From: a virus
IMG/VR virus record: IMGVR_UViG_3300009593_000126
Coordinates: 1-23,497 of that record
DNA: 23,497 bases
Direction: 5' to 3' (one strand)
The notes beneath the pieces were generated by a model. It had not been told where the DNA came from, did not search any database, and saw only the letters and a list, made by a program, of their open reading frames with translations. Below, piece after piece: positions 1 through 7,787 of this stretch. Made by a program: the position numbers and the translations under genes. The number at the start of each line of letters is the position of its first letter. Position 1 is the first letter of the stretch.

Positions 1-1
1 T

Positions 2-985
2 ATGGGACCAGAAGATGATATGTTTCAAGACTTCACAATGCATCCAGAAGACATGCAATTTGTATGTAGAGAACTTCCTATATATGATGACTACATTGAT
101 ATTGTTGCATCGCAGATGATACAGAAATCAATACCAGGCAAATCTCTTAAATGGGTTGTCTATGAACTTAATACAAATAAGATTGTTGGTTTCATTAGAT
201 TTGGTTCACCGACAATTAATTCAAAACCTAGAAATGAATTTTTAGGTAAACCTTTAAACACATTAGATAAAGAAGTAATGAAAAGATTTAATGATTCATC
301 AATCATGGGTTTCAATATCATACCAACACAACCATTTGGTTTCAATTATCTAGGTGGTAAACTACTTGCAGGCATTTGTAATTCACATCTTGCAAGAGAA
401 ACATTAAACAAGAAATATAATACAGAGTTCTGTATGTTTGAAACAACATCATTATATGGTTCAAGTAAATCAACATCAATGTATGATGGCATGAAACCAT
501 ATTTAAGATTTACAGGTTTAACTGATTCAGATTTTGTTCCTTCAATCAATGATGATAAGTATGCATTTTTAAAAGATTGGTTTGAAAATAAGAACAATGG
601 TAATCCTTTAGTTCATGAAGATGCTAGCAGTAGAAAATTAAAGACACAAGGTAAAATGATTTCTATAATAAGAAACTCATTACATAAACATCATAGTAAA
701 ATATTAAAACCATTTAGACAATGTTTTATAGATGCAAAGAATCTAACAGAACGCAAAAGACAATATCTAGGAACATATGGTTTTAAAAATGTTAAAGAGT
801 ATTTGAATTTAGAAACTGATACATTAGAAAAGAATATCAACTATGATAGATTTGAATATGATAATGTAATTACATGGTGGAAGAAACACGCAGGTAAAAG
901 ATTTGATAACTTAAAGAGAGATGGAAGACTTAGAACAGAATTAGAAGTTTGGTCTAAAAACTCAAACATAGACATAATAAGATAG
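2..985 (+). CDS. DruA/DUF4338-like protein, probably 5'-truncated
   Basis: At least 327 residues are visible. The ATG at position 2 is probably internal, because the paralogue at 10659-11939 is 426 aa and aligns from about its residue 130 onward. Shared blocks include 'PTQPxGFNYxGGKL' (about residues 108-121 here) and 'TTSLYGxSK'. The order of blocks (V(V/I)x(D/E)xxTxKxxGxI, an (I/L)PTQPxGxN stretch, then a TTSLYG block) follows the pattern of DUF4338, the family containing the Druantia protein DruA. The family match is by eye and distant. The biochemical role is unknown. A small ORF, a cytidylyltransferase and a glycosyltransferase-like gene follow closely, so the four may be co-transcribed. 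Being a gene is near certain; the family call is moderate. Confidence 0.8.
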   Translation: MGPEDDMFQDFTMHPEDMQFVCRELPIYDDYIDIVASQMIQKSIPGKSLKWVVYELNTNKIVGFIRFGSPTINSKPRNEFLGKPLNTLDKEVMKRFNDSSIMGFNIIPTQPFGFNYLGGKLLAGICNSHLARETLNKKYNTEFCMFETTSLYGSSKSTSMYDGMKPYLRFTGLTDSDFVPSINDDKYAFLKDWFENKNNGNPLVHEDASSRKLKTQGKMISIIRNSLHKHHSKILKPFRQCFIDAKNLTERKRQYLGTYGFKNVKEYLNLETDTLEKNINYDRFEYDNVITWWKKHAGKRFDNLKRDGRLRTELEVWSKNSNIDIIR

Positions 986-993
986 GAGTAATT

Positions 994-1173
994 ATGGATG
1001 ATAATGAAAAGTATGAAGTAGATTCAAGTGATGTTGGATATAGTTCAAGGTGGCAAGATAGATGTCCTACTGAAGCGATTCAAAACTTCGAAGAAATTAA
1101 ATCACTGATTAAAGAACTTACTAGAAAAGTGGATAAATTATCAAGAGCCCAAAAGAGAAGACATGGATACTAA
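994..1173 (+). CDS. small hypothetical protein (59 aa)
   Basis: An ATG at 994 follows the Shine-Dalgarno-like 'ataggag' (983-989) at suitable spacing. It opens a 59-codon frame ending with TAA at 1171-1173. The protein is charged, with an acidic N-terminal half and a C-terminal helix rich in Lys and Arg (KELTRKVDKLSRAQKRRHGY). Its end overlaps the start of the cytidylyltransferase gene (ATG at 1163) by 11 nt, the same packing seen throughout this operon. I recognise no family and assign no function. The good ribosome binding site and the clean fit between two genes argue that it is real. Confidence 0.65.
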   Translation: MDDNEKYEVDSSDVGYSSRWQDRCPTEAIQNFEEIKSLIKELTRKVDKLSRAQKRRHGY

Positions 1174-1561
1174 AATAGGATTCACTTGTGGTGCTTTTGA
1201 TTTGCTACATGCAGGACATATAGTAATGTTAAAAGAATCAGCACAAAATTGTGACTACTTAATTGTAGGTTTGCAAACAGACCCAAGCATTGATAGACAA
1301 GAAAAGAATCAACCAGTGCAATCAGTTTACGAAAGATTTATGCAACTACAGGCAGTAAAATATGTAGATGAGATTATACCATACGACACTGAACAAAGTC
1401 TAATTGACTTGTTAGAGTCAACGGATATTCATTTAAGATTTGTGGGTGAAGACTATGTAGAAAGAGATTTTACAGGCAAAGGTCTTCATGAAATTTATTA
1501 TACAAATAGACAACACTCATTTAGTAGTAGTGGTCTAAGACAAAGGGTGAGCCAATCATGA
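1163..1561 (+). CDS. glycerol-3-phosphate cytidylyltransferase-like nucleotidyltransferase
   Basis: A 132-aa protein of the cytidylyltransferase superfamily, close to the usual size of TagD/GCT enzymes (about 130 aa). Residues 6-19 read GFTCGAFDLLHAGH, the nucleotide-binding HxGH signature (H16, H19). The C-terminal 'SSSGLRQR' segment corresponds to the RTxGISTT/R region that closes the active site. Known relatives join CTP to a phosphorylated alcohol such as glycerol 3-phosphate, giving a CDP-activated donor. The substrate here cannot be told from sequence. The start overlaps the preceding small gene, and the stop overlaps the start of the next gene by 4 nt (ATGA), suggesting coupled translation with the glycosyltransferase-like protein. 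It may supply an activated group for surface or DNA modification, which is inference. Confidence 0.88.
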   Translation: MDTKIGFTCGAFDLLHAGHIVMLKESAQNCDYLIVGLQTDPSIDRQEKNQPVQSVYERFMQLQAVKYVDEIIPYDTEQSLIDLLESTDIHLRFVGEDYVERDFTGKGLHEIYYTNRQHSFSSSGLRQRVSQS

Positions 1562-2544
1562 ATATAACAATAGCAAGACTTCGTTCAAATGTAAAATACA
1601 ATGGACCATTAGAAACAGTATTAGATAGTTTCTTTGAGAATTATGTAAAATGGCAAAGAGCAAATCCACAATACAATTACGATACTTATAATGTATCATT
1701 TGATAACACAAGACCAAAGAGAACACCTGAAACTATTAAGTGGGCAGATGTAATAGTCATACCTAGTGATAGTGAGTTCAGGTATCATGGTGAACTACAA
1801 ATGAATCCAAAAGACTTGGCAAAGTCTAACGAACATATGGATGAGATTAGACCATACTTTGAAAACAAAGATGTTATTATGTTCTGTAGTGATAGAGCAG
1901 ATACAGAAGAACTATACAGAGAAGAAGTATTTAAAGGTATCAATTTAAAATCGTTCACTAAGATTGATGAGATAGATTTTAGTGGCAACATTCATGGCAT
2001 GAAGTATCACTTCATAAACACCTTGAAAAACCCCTTGGCGGAAATGGTTGGTACAACCAAAACCATTGACTTTGGATATTGGGGTCGTATGAAACACGGC
2101 CACGATAGAGAAAAGACTATACGCCAAATTTATCGAAGTGACCTTTCATGCCAACTTATTGGTGGTATGCCATCAGGCGTAGAGAGAAAATCTAAATGGA
2201 TAAAAGATTGGAAGAAATTATATCCTTTATTAGAATCTTGTAGAGAAACATTATGTTTCAATTGGTTAGATGAAACTGCAACAACATCTAGATATGTTGA
2301 GGCACTTGCAATAGGTATTGTTCCTTTTGTATGGAGAAACTATGACTGCAACAATACATATAGGATAGATAAATGGCAAAGAGTATATACCTTTGAAGAT
2401 TTTTTAGAGAAGTCATTACTATTAAGAGATGATTCATTTAGAGAAGAGAAGTTAGAACTTGCCAGACAAAACTACGCAGAAGTTCATCTAACAGAAGATG
2501 AATATTATGCAGAATTTGAGAAAAGAATGAACAATGCTTTTTAA
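1558..2544 (+). CDS. GT-B-like glycosyltransferase (putative)
   Basis: A 328-aa protein. I infer a GT-B fold from its C-terminal half: a YWGRM segment at the likely start of the second Rossmann domain, a strand containing 'LIGG', then 'CRETLCFNWLDE' and 'TSRYVEALAIGIVPFVW'. The last segment resembles the sugar-nucleotide-binding E/R-x-x-EALAxGxxP element of GT-B enzymes. The N-terminal half includes 'ADVIVIPSDSE', typical of the first Rossmann-like domain. No family name can be assigned with certainty. T4 glucosylates its DNA with GT-B enzymes, so a DNA-modifying role is possible, as is glycosylation of virion or host surface components. The ATGA overlap with the cytidylyltransferase supports a joint pathway. 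Confidence 0.7.
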   Translation: MNITIARLRSNVKYNGPLETVLDSFFENYVKWQRANPQYNYDTYNVSFDNTRPKRTPETIKWADVIVIPSDSEFRYHGELQMNPKDLAKSNEHMDEIRPYFENKDVIMFCSDRADTEELYREEVFKGINLKSFTKIDEIDFSGNIHGMKYHFINTLKNPLAEMVGTTKTIDFGYWGRMKHGHDREKTIRQIYRSDLSCQLIGGMPSGVERKSKWIKDWKKLYPLLESCRETLCFNWLDETATTSRYVEALAIGIVPFVWRNYDCNNTYRIDKWQRVYTFEDFLEKSLLLRDDSFREEKLELARQNYAEVHLTEDEYYAEFEKRMNNAF

Positions 2545-2869
2545 AGAAGTTTACATGGTGGTTGAGAATCCACAAGAAAAGGATGCAGGTATAGAAATTA
2601 TATCTGGAGAATTTGAGGGTTTAGTATATCAATATGGTGATGTTCAGTTTGTCGATGGCAAACCACAAATGAACTTTAAAAGAACCATAAGAAGATTGCC
2701 AAAAGGTGTAGAAGCTTACGAAGAAGCGTTTGAGGAATTACTAAATAATGGTGAATTAAATAATCTTATGGGCGATATTCTTGTAGAACTTATACAAGAA
2801 CAAATCAAAAGAGAGGAGAAAGATAAAGATGGAAAGAGTTCAAGCAAAATTCATGATTCTAGAGGGTGA
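2534..2869 (+). CDS. conserved phage hypothetical protein (about 104-111 aa)
   Basis: The frame runs from ATG 2534, overlapping the previous gene by 11 nt. An in-frame ATG at 2555 (MVVENPQEKD) has the better ribosome binding site, 'aaagaag' at 2543-2549, and may be the true start, giving 104 aa. The protein has an N-terminal beta-rich part (GIEIISGEFEGLVYQYGDV) followed by an acidic helix and a Lys/Glu-rich tail. The general look matches small accessory proteins common in marine T4-like phages. I do not recognise a named domain and give no function. Confidence 0.7.
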   Translation: MLFKEVYMVVENPQEKDAGIEIISGEFEGLVYQYGDVQFVDGKPQMNFKRTIRRLPKGVEAYEEAFEELLNNGELNNLMGDILVELIQEQIKREEKDKDGKSSSKIHDSRG

Positions 2870-2990
2870 AGGGAAAGACACACCAACTTATCATCTTATC
2901 GATTATACTAATACAGATGACCTTAATTCTAAAATATCAACTTTAGAAAGTGAACAAAATTTAGAACACATAGAAAATAAGGAGTTATAG
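2829..2990 (+). CDS. small hypothetical protein (53 aa)
   Basis: An ATG at 2829 inside the end of the preceding gene opens 53 codons, ending with TAG at 2988-2990. The next gene's GTG shares the final G. A purine-rich 'gaggagaaagataaag' stretch (2813-2828) lies directly upstream and could provide ribosome binding. The product starts MERVQAKFMILEGEGKDTP and is acidic and polar in its second half. It fills the only gap between two tightly packed genes and has no competing frame, which supports it as a real gene. No homologue is recognised. Confidence 0.55.
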   Translation: MERVQAKFMILEGEGKDTPTYHLIDYTNTDDLNSKISTLESEQNLEHIENKEL

Positions 2991-3193
2991 TGGACGAAAT
3001 AATCAAAGAATATAAATTTAGTGGCGATGTCACTATGGAAGACGGCGAAGTTTTAGAAAATGCAGAATTGTGGTTCAGAATGAAACACACTGATGACGAA
3101 GACCTTCAAGGCAAAATAGACCACAAAGAAAGTGAAGGTTTCACTTATCTTGGTGAATCAAGAGAATTAGAGGAAGTATCTGAAAGTGAATAG
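2990..3193 (+). CDS. small acidic hypothetical protein (67 aa)
   Basis: A GTG start at 2990 is preceded by a good Shine-Dalgarno, 'aaggag' (2979-2984), and overlaps the previous stop codon by one base. The 67-aa product is strongly acidic and seems to be a single small beta-rich domain: 'EYKFSGDVTMEDGEVLENA' followed by 'AELWFRMKHTDDEDL' and 'GFTYLGESRELEE'. It overlaps the lysozyme start by 8 nt. I recognise no family. Position next to the lysozyme does not by itself show a lysis role. Confidence 0.65.
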   Translation: MDEIIKEYKFSGDVTMEDGEVLENAELWFRMKHTDDEDLQGKIDHKESEGFTYLGESRELEEVSESE

Positions 3194-3644
3194 TGAAGTT
3201 TTAAAAGAACAGATTAAAAGACACGAGGGAGAAGTCCTTGAAGTTTATAAAGACTCTTTGGGTTATCTAACTCTAGGAGTTGGTCATTTAATCAGAGAAG
3301 ATGATGAAGAATATGGTGAACCAGAAGGAACACCTGTTTCACAAGAAGTAGTAGATAGATACTACGATGCAGATTTTGACAAACATGTAGATGAAACAAT
3401 ACATGTTTGCGATAGCAACAACATAATTTTTGATGAGTGTCCAGAGGACATTCAACATGTATTAGTTAATATGTGTTTTAATCTAGGTGCAAATCGTTTA
3501 GGTAAATTTAAAAATATGTTAAAGGCAGTTTCAAATGAAGACTGGCAAGAGATGTCAGTTCAAATGGAAGACAGCAAGTGGTATGGTCAAGTAGGTCGCA
3601 GAAGTAAAGAATTACAAGAGATGGTTCTAGGTTGTGAAAGTTAA
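3186..3644 (+). CDS. e: T4-type lysozyme (GH24 endolysin)
   Basis: A 152-aa glycoside hydrolase of the T4 lysozyme family (T4 enzyme 164 aa). 'RHEG' carries the catalytic Glu (E14, matching E11 of T4 lysozyme). 'YKDSLGYLTLGVGHL' carries the other two catalytic positions, D23 (D20 in T4) and T29 (T26 in T4). 'NMCFNLG' and 'MEDSKWYGQVGRRSKEL' match the family's C-terminal lobe (N-x-x-FNxG and SxWxxQxxxRA/S). It cleaves the N-acetylmuramic acid to N-acetylglucosamine bond in peptidoglycan. There is no signal peptide, so release to the periplasm would need a holin, not seen in the window. The GTG start has 'gaggaag' upstream and makes an 8-nt overlap with the preceding gene. Confidence 0.93.
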   Translation: MNSEVLKEQIKRHEGEVLEVYKDSLGYLTLGVGHLIREDDEEYGEPEGTPVSQEVVDRYYDADFDKHVDETIHVCDSNNIIFDECPEDIQHVLVNMCFNLGANRLGKFKNMLKAVSNEDWQEMSVQMEDSKWYGQVGRRSKELQEMVLGCES

Positions 3645-3918
3645 GTGTATTCGCCTAGATACTGGTGAAGTATTAATGGGATATACCAAGAAACACTTTA
3701 ATGGTGACTACACCATTATGGACGCACAAACATGTATAATGGAGGTAAAAGATGGAAATATGGAAGTCAATTTGGCACCATGGATTCCATTTGCCAAAGA
3801 ATACACATTCAGAATCCATAAAGGACTCATACAAACGGTCTTTGATGCAAAGCCCCAACTCGAAACTAATTTTAAAGTTGCGACAGGAAACACGCAAAGA
3901 GGCCAAGTCAGGAAATAA
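3634..3918 (+). CDS. Sm-like (Lsm/Hfq-fold) phage protein, putative
   Basis: A 94-aa protein with a GTG start overlapping the lysozyme gene by 11 nt. The opening 'VKCIRLDTGEVLMGYTKKHFNGDYTIMD' has the strand pattern of Sm-like domains, where a Gx(L/V)xG turn after 'L.TGE' is followed by a strand ending in an acidic residue. 'LAPWIPFAKEYTFRI' is typical of small marine-phage proteins with this beginning. Sm-like proteins bind RNA as rings in known cases, but residues proving RNA binding are not visible. The fold assignment is an inference from pattern, and the function is unknown. Confidence 0.65.
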   Translation: MKVKCIRLDTGEVLMGYTKKHFNGDYTIMDAQTCIMEVKDGNMEVNLAPWIPFAKEYTFRIHKGLIQTVFDAKPQLETNFKVATGNTQRGQVRK

Positions 3919-3921
3919 ATT

Positions 3922-4158
3922 ATGATAGATTTTATAGATAGAATATTATCTGCCCAAATTCAACAGGCAGATGCAATGATTGAGAAACATAAAGTAAACA
4001 TAGAAGTTCTTACAAAGAACGCAAGTGGTGTCGCAGAACATCCAGATATTATGGAAACAGTAGAGAAGGAGTTAGAAAGAATATCTTATTGGAAAGATAT
4101 TAAGTCTGCTACTCTCGAATTTGATTTCGAATCTAAGAAAAAGACCCTTGTAGAATAG
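3922..4158 (+). CDS. small helical hypothetical protein (78 aa)
   Basis: A 78-aa protein that appears wholly alpha-helical, with long runs of charged residues (ADAMIEKHKVNIEVLTKN, ETVEKELERISYWKDIK). It starts three bases after the preceding stop and ends 24 bases before the DNA polymerase gene. No family recognised. The sequence after its stop contains the likely polymerase promoter, and the promoter's -35 element lies over the last codons of this gene. Confidence 0.7.
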   Translation: MIDFIDRILSAQIQQADAMIEKHKVNIEVLTKNASGVAEHPDIMETVEKELERISYWKDIKSATLEFDFESKKKTLVE

Positions 4159-4176
4159 ACCAATCCATAGTATAAT
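4148..4176 (+). promoter_or_regulatory. sigma70-like promoter of the DNA polymerase gene
   Basis: TTGTAG (4148-4153), a 17-bp spacer and a perfect TATAAT (4171-4176). Six bases after the -10 comes the ATG of the polymerase gene at 4183, with no Shine-Dalgarno between. If transcription starts at the usual distance, the mRNA would begin at or next to the start codon, giving a leaderless message. Confidence 0.6.
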
Positions 4177-4182
4177 AGATAT

Positions 4183-6690
4183 ATGGATTTTTATACAAAT
4201 GTATGTCGGTCTCGTGACAAAATTCTCGCAATAGGATACAAGAACGGAAAGAAACAAAAACTTTCTGTATCATATCGTCCCAATCACTTTATACCTTCAA
4301 AGAAAGGTTCATCGCCTTACAAGGCACTCGATGGCAGACCATTAGAAGTTGTTAATCTCAACTCAATGGGAGGCGCCAAAAAATTCAAAGACAAGTATCA
4401 GAACATAGATGGTTTTGAAGTTCATGGTTATGATAGATATGTTTATACTTACATATCAGATAAGTTTCCAGGCAAAGTAGAATTTGACCCTAGTCTAATT
4501 AAGATTGCTACACTTGATATAGAGTGTGAATCAGAGAATGGTTTTCCTGAACCATCACAGGCAATCGAAAAAGTAAACGCAATTTCAATTAAACCATTTG
4601 GTCAGAAGTGTGTTGTCTTTGGTATTGGTCCATGGGAAACAGAATCAGATGTAGTCTATTACGAATGTGATGACGAGAAAGAACTGTTGATGAACTTCAT
4701 GAAGTATTGGAGACAAGAATGGTTTGATATTATTACAGGTTGGAATGTCGATGCATTTGATATGACTTATCTTTGTAATCGTTTAGATAGATTGTTTGGC
4801 GAAGACACTCACAAAAAATTATCACCATGGGGTATGTCATCTCAGAGAGAGTTTCTACAAAATGGTTATCAGAAGACTCAGATATTTGATTTGAGTGGTG
4901 TCAATGTTGTTGACTATATGGAACTATACAAGAGGTCAACATTCACCAACCAAGAATCATATAAGTTAGATTACATTGCTCATTTTGAATTGGGTAAAAA
5001 GAAACTAGACTATTCAGAGTATGGTTCACTTCATACTTTATATAAGAACAACTATGCAAAGTATCTTGAATACAATGTTCGTGATGTTGTTCTAGTAGAA
5101 GAGTTAGAAGACAAGTTAGGTTTCTTAGACTTAACTCAGGCAATGGCGTATGATGCCAAGTGTAATTACATCGATACATTCGGTATGGTTAAGTATTGGG
5201 AAACAATCATATACAACTTCTTAAAAGAACAAGGTGTTCAGACACCACCACAAAAACGAAATGAGAATAAGACATCTCAAATTGCAGGTGCCTATGTTAA
5301 AGAACCAATCGTTGGTGGACATAATTGGGTGATGTCGTTTGACTTGAACTCACTTTATCCTCATTTGATTATGCAGTGGAACATTTCGCCAGAGAAAATG
5401 ATAAAGGGAAACAAACAAGATGTCACTGTAGAAACTATGTTAGATATGAAGAGTGACTTGTCTGTATGTAAGAAGATGAATACAACAGTTGCACCTAATG
5501 GTGTTATGTTCTCTAGAGATAAACAAGGATTCTTTCCTGAGATTATGGAAGTCATGTATGATGAGCGTAAGGCATGGAAGAAAAAGATGATTGACTATCA
5601 GAAAGAGAAAGAGAAAACAACTGATGCGAAACGAATTAAACAACTAGATACACTTATCAAGAGGGCATACAACAACCAACAAGTAAGAAAGATTGCATTG
5701 AACTCAGCATATGGTTCTATGGCAAATCAGTGGTTCGCCTTCTTTGACCCAAATCTTGCAGAGGCAATTACTTATTCTGGTCAGTTAGTTATTAAATGGT
5801 CAGAGAAGATAGTCAATGAATATTTAAACAAGATACTTAAAACAGATAACGAAGATTATGTTATCGCAATGGACACTGATTCAATTTATCTAACAATGGA
5901 TAAGTTTGTTAATACAGTTATGCCAGACGAAACAGATAAGAATAAGATTATTGATTTCTTATCAAAGGCAGAGTCTAAGATAGAAGATGTTTTAGATGAG
6001 GGGTTTGAAGAACTCGCCAATTATGTAAACGCATTTCAACAGAAGATGGAAATGGGTAGAGAAGTTATCGCAGATAGAGGTATTTGGACTGCAAAGAAAA
6101 GATACATTCTTAATGTGTATGATAACGAGGGTGTTAGATTAGAGAAACCTAAACTAAAACTCATGGGTATAGAAACTGCAAAATCATCTACGCCTCTATG
6201 GGTTAGAAGAAGATTGGAAGATGCAATTAAAGTTGTAATGACAGGAACAGAACAAGAGTTGTGGGAGTTCGTAGAGAAATCTAGAAAAGAGTTTAGAGAA
6301 TTACCGCCAGAAGATGTTGCGTTCCCTAGAGGGTGTAGAGGTTTAATTCAGTATGCAGACTCTACAAATATATACTCAAAAGGCACACCAATTCATGTCA
6401 GAGGTTCATTGTTATTTAATCATAGACTTAAAGAGATGAATCTTACAAAGAGATACGAACCTATTATGAACGGTGAGAAAATACATTTTACATATCTGAC
6501 GATGCCTAATCCTTTAAATGAAAATGTAATATCATTTACGAGTTCATTGCCTAGAGAATTTGATTTACATAGATTCGTAGATTATGATATGCAGTTCGAT
6601 AAATCATTTGTTGAACCATTGAAAAACATTGTCCAATTAATCAATTGGAATGTTGAACCTACTGCAAGTCTAGATACATTCTTTGCATAA
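4183..6690 (+). CDS. 43: family B DNA polymerase (T4 gp43-like)
   Basis: An 835-aa replicative DNA polymerase (T4 gp43 is about 898 aa). The 3'-5' exonuclease motifs are intact: Exo I 'LDIECE' (D112, E114), Exo II 'NVDAFD' (188-193, D193) and Exo III 'YNVRD' (297-301, D301). Polymerase motif A 'DLNSLYP' is at 387-393, motif B 'KIALNSAYG' at 503-511 and motif C 'DTDS' at 564-567. It should copy the phage genome together with a sliding clamp and the UvsX and gp41 proteins encoded downstream. The gene is intact, with no intein or frameshift. It begins a new transcription unit with its own sigma70-like promoter and no visible ribosome binding site. Confidence 0.97.
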   Translation: MDFYTNVCRSRDKILAIGYKNGKKQKLSVSYRPNHFIPSKKGSSPYKALDGRPLEVVNLNSMGGAKKFKDKYQNIDGFEVHGYDRYVYTYISDKFPGKVEFDPSLIKIATLDIECESENGFPEPSQAIEKVNAISIKPFGQKCVVFGIGPWETESDVVYYECDDEKELLMNFMKYWRQEWFDIITGWNVDAFDMTYLCNRLDRLFGEDTHKKLSPWGMSSQREFLQNGYQKTQIFDLSGVNVVDYMELYKRSTFTNQESYKLDYIAHFELGKKKLDYSEYGSLHTLYKNNYAKYLEYNVRDVVLVEELEDKLGFLDLTQAMAYDAKCNYIDTFGMVKYWETIIYNFLKEQGVQTPPQKRNENKTSQIAGAYVKEPIVGGHNWVMSFDLNSLYPHLIMQWNISPEKMIKGNKQDVTVETMLDMKSDLSVCKKMNTTVAPNGVMFSRDKQGFFPEIMEVMYDERKAWKKKMIDYQKEKEKTTDAKRIKQLDTLIKRAYNNQQVRKIALNSAYGSMANQWFAFFDPNLAEAITYSGQLVIKWSEKIVNEYLNKILKTDNEDYVIAMDTDSIYLTMDKFVNTVMPDETDKNKIIDFLSKAESKIEDVLDEGFEELANYVNAFQQKMEMGREVIADRGIWTAKKRYILNVYDNEGVRLEKPKLKLMGIETAKSSTPLWVRRRLEDAIKVVMTGTEQELWEFVEKSRKEFRELPPEDVAFPRGCRGLIQYADSTNIYSKGTPIHVRGSLLFNHRLKEMNLTKRYEPIMNGEKIHFTYLTMPNPLNENVISFTSSLPREFDLHRFVDYDMQFDKSFVEPLKNIVQLINWNVEPTASLDTFFA

Positions 6691-6693
6691 ATA
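6686..6693 (+). promoter_or_regulatory. T4-type late promoter-like box upstream of iscU
   Basis: CATAAATA, one mismatch from the T4 late consensus TATAAATA, overlaps the end of the polymerase gene. It lies 5 nt before the iscU ATG at 6699. There is no -35 element, as expected for late promoters. The initiating base would fall at about the ATG. Confidence 0.45.
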
Positions 6694-6698
6694 ACAGT

Positions 6699-7118
6699 AT
6701 GGCATATAGTAAAAAGGTTGTAGAACGATTTGAATCTGTTCTAAACAATCCAGAAAAACATTCAGTTGGAAGATTTGACCCAAAGGCACCTGATATTGCA
6801 ACAGGAATGACCGGTGCACCTGCGTGTGGCGATGTTATGAAACTACAATTGAAATTAGATGAAGACGAAAAAATCATCGATGTTAAATTTAAAACATATG
6901 GATGTGGGAGTGCAATTGCATCTTCTACAATGTTTGTTGATATGCTTAAAGGCAAAACAATAGAAGAGGCAAAACAAGTCAAAGATAAAGAAATCGCTGA
7001 AGCACTTGAATTGCCACCAATCAAATTGCACTGTTCGGTTCTTGCAGAAGATTCAATCAGAAGAGCAATACTAGATTGGGAATCAAAAAAGGAGCATAGG
7101 CAACACAATTATGTATAG
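6699..7118 (+). CDS. iscU: IscU-like iron-sulfur cluster assembly scaffold
   Basis: A 139-aa protein with the full IscU signature. The three ligand cysteines are C43 in 'GAPACGD', C69 in 'YGCGSAIASS' and C112 in 'LHCSVLAED', with the associated D45 and H111. 'LPPIKLHC' matches the LPPVK site at which cellular IscU binds the HscA chaperone. In cells IscU accepts sulfur from the cysteine desulfurase IscS and builds [2Fe-2S] clusters. No IscS, IscA or chaperone gene is present here, so it would depend on host partners. It sits between the DNA polymerase and SNase genes, so it may serve Fe-S proteins made during infection, an inference. It overlaps the next gene by 8 nt. Confidence 0.95.
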   Translation: MAYSKKVVERFESVLNNPEKHSVGRFDPKAPDIATGMTGAPACGDVMKLQLKLDEDEKIIDVKFKTYGCGSAIASSTMFVDMLKGKTIEEAKQVKDKEIAEALELPPIKLHCSVLAEDSIRRAILDWESKKEHRQHNYV

Positions 7119-7548
7119 GTATAAAGTTAATATAGTAAAAGTCGTGGACGGTGATACCGTTGATGTAGATATAGATTTAGGTTTCGGCATGTCTTACAAA
7201 AAACAAAGAGTAAGAATGTTAGGTATAGATACACCTGAAAGCCGAACAAGAGATTTAGTAGAAAAGAAATTTGGTAAAGCATCAAAGGCACATCTGAAAA
7301 GTCTTTTAGAAGTTGGTGATGTAGAATTAGTATCACACGATAAGGGTAAGTTTGGAAGAATCTTGGGAGATTTATTCATTGGTTCAAGTGAAGTATCAGT
7401 TAACCAACAAATGATTAATGACCATCATGCAGTTCCATATACAGGTGGAAATAAAGAAGAGATTGAAGCTGGTCATATGGCAAACAGAGAAATTCTTATT
7501 GAACAAGGTGTAGTAGTTCTAGAAACACAACAAGAGTTAGAAGTATGA
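7111..7548 (+). CDS. staphylococcal nuclease-like thermonuclease (SNase family)
   Basis: A 145-aa single-domain SNase protein. 'VVDGDTVDV' holds the calcium-site aspartate region (D13, D15). 'RVRMLGIDTPES' carries R35 and E43, and 'GKFGRILGDL' carries R83; these correspond to the catalytic Arg35, Glu43 and Arg87 of staphylococcal nuclease. Members hydrolyse DNA and RNA with calcium. No signal peptide is seen, so the protein should act in the cytoplasm. It might help degrade host DNA or trim replication intermediates, which is inference. Its start overlaps iscU by 8 nt, and its TGA overlaps the next ATG. Confidence 0.92.
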   Translation: MYRYKVNIVKVVDGDTVDVDIDLGFGMSYKKQRVRMLGIDTPESRTRDLVEKKFGKASKAHLKSLLEVGDVELVSHDKGKFGRILGDLFIGSSEVSVNQQMINDHHAVPYTGGNKEEIEAGHMANREILIEQGVVVLETQQELEV

Positions 7549-7739
7549 TGATAACAATTATGGATGTATTTTACATCCTAATGATTTTAACAATCTTCGG
7601 ATTCATTATTCATCTAGAAACACAGATGAAAGTTATATTGGAGATGTTAAAACAGAGGTGGTCTTATAATTCGTTAGAGGAAGATTTAAAACGAAAAACA
7701 ATGTTTGAAAAGTCACTAGACAAATTAGACCCCAAATGA
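7545..7739 (+). CDS. small membrane protein (64 aa)
   Basis: The ATG overlaps the stop of the nuclease gene as ATGA; a second ATG follows immediately at 7548. Residues of about 6-23 (MDVFYILMILTIFGFIIH) form one hydrophobic transmembrane helix. A charged, mainly helical tail of about 40 residues follows and would face the cytoplasm or periplasm. No holin signature can be claimed from one helix. No family recognised. Confidence 0.7.
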   Translation: MMITIMDVFYILMILTIFGFIIHLETQMKVILEMLKQRWSYNSLEEDLKRKTMFEKSLDKLDPK

Positions 7740-7745
7740 TATACT
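7717..7745 (+). promoter_or_regulatory. sigma70-like promoter of uvsX
   Basis: TAGACA (7717-7722), a 17-bp spacer and TATACT (7740-7745), each matching the consensus at 5 of 6 positions. Unlike the polymerase promoter, it leaves a leader of about 36 nt containing 'ggag' before the uvsX ATG at 7788. The -10 forms the left half of an inverted repeat, TATACT-AATAC-AGTATA (7740-7756), which could be an operator or chance in AT-rich DNA. Confidence 0.5.
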
Positions 7746-7787
7746 AATACAGTATATTAAAAAATATATATTATGGAGAAGTGAAAT

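Noticed and set aside
6659-7108. 149-aa frame on the minus strand opposite iscU
   Set aside because: iscU on the plus strand has every family residue, and all other genes are on the plus strand. The antisense frame is a composition shadow.
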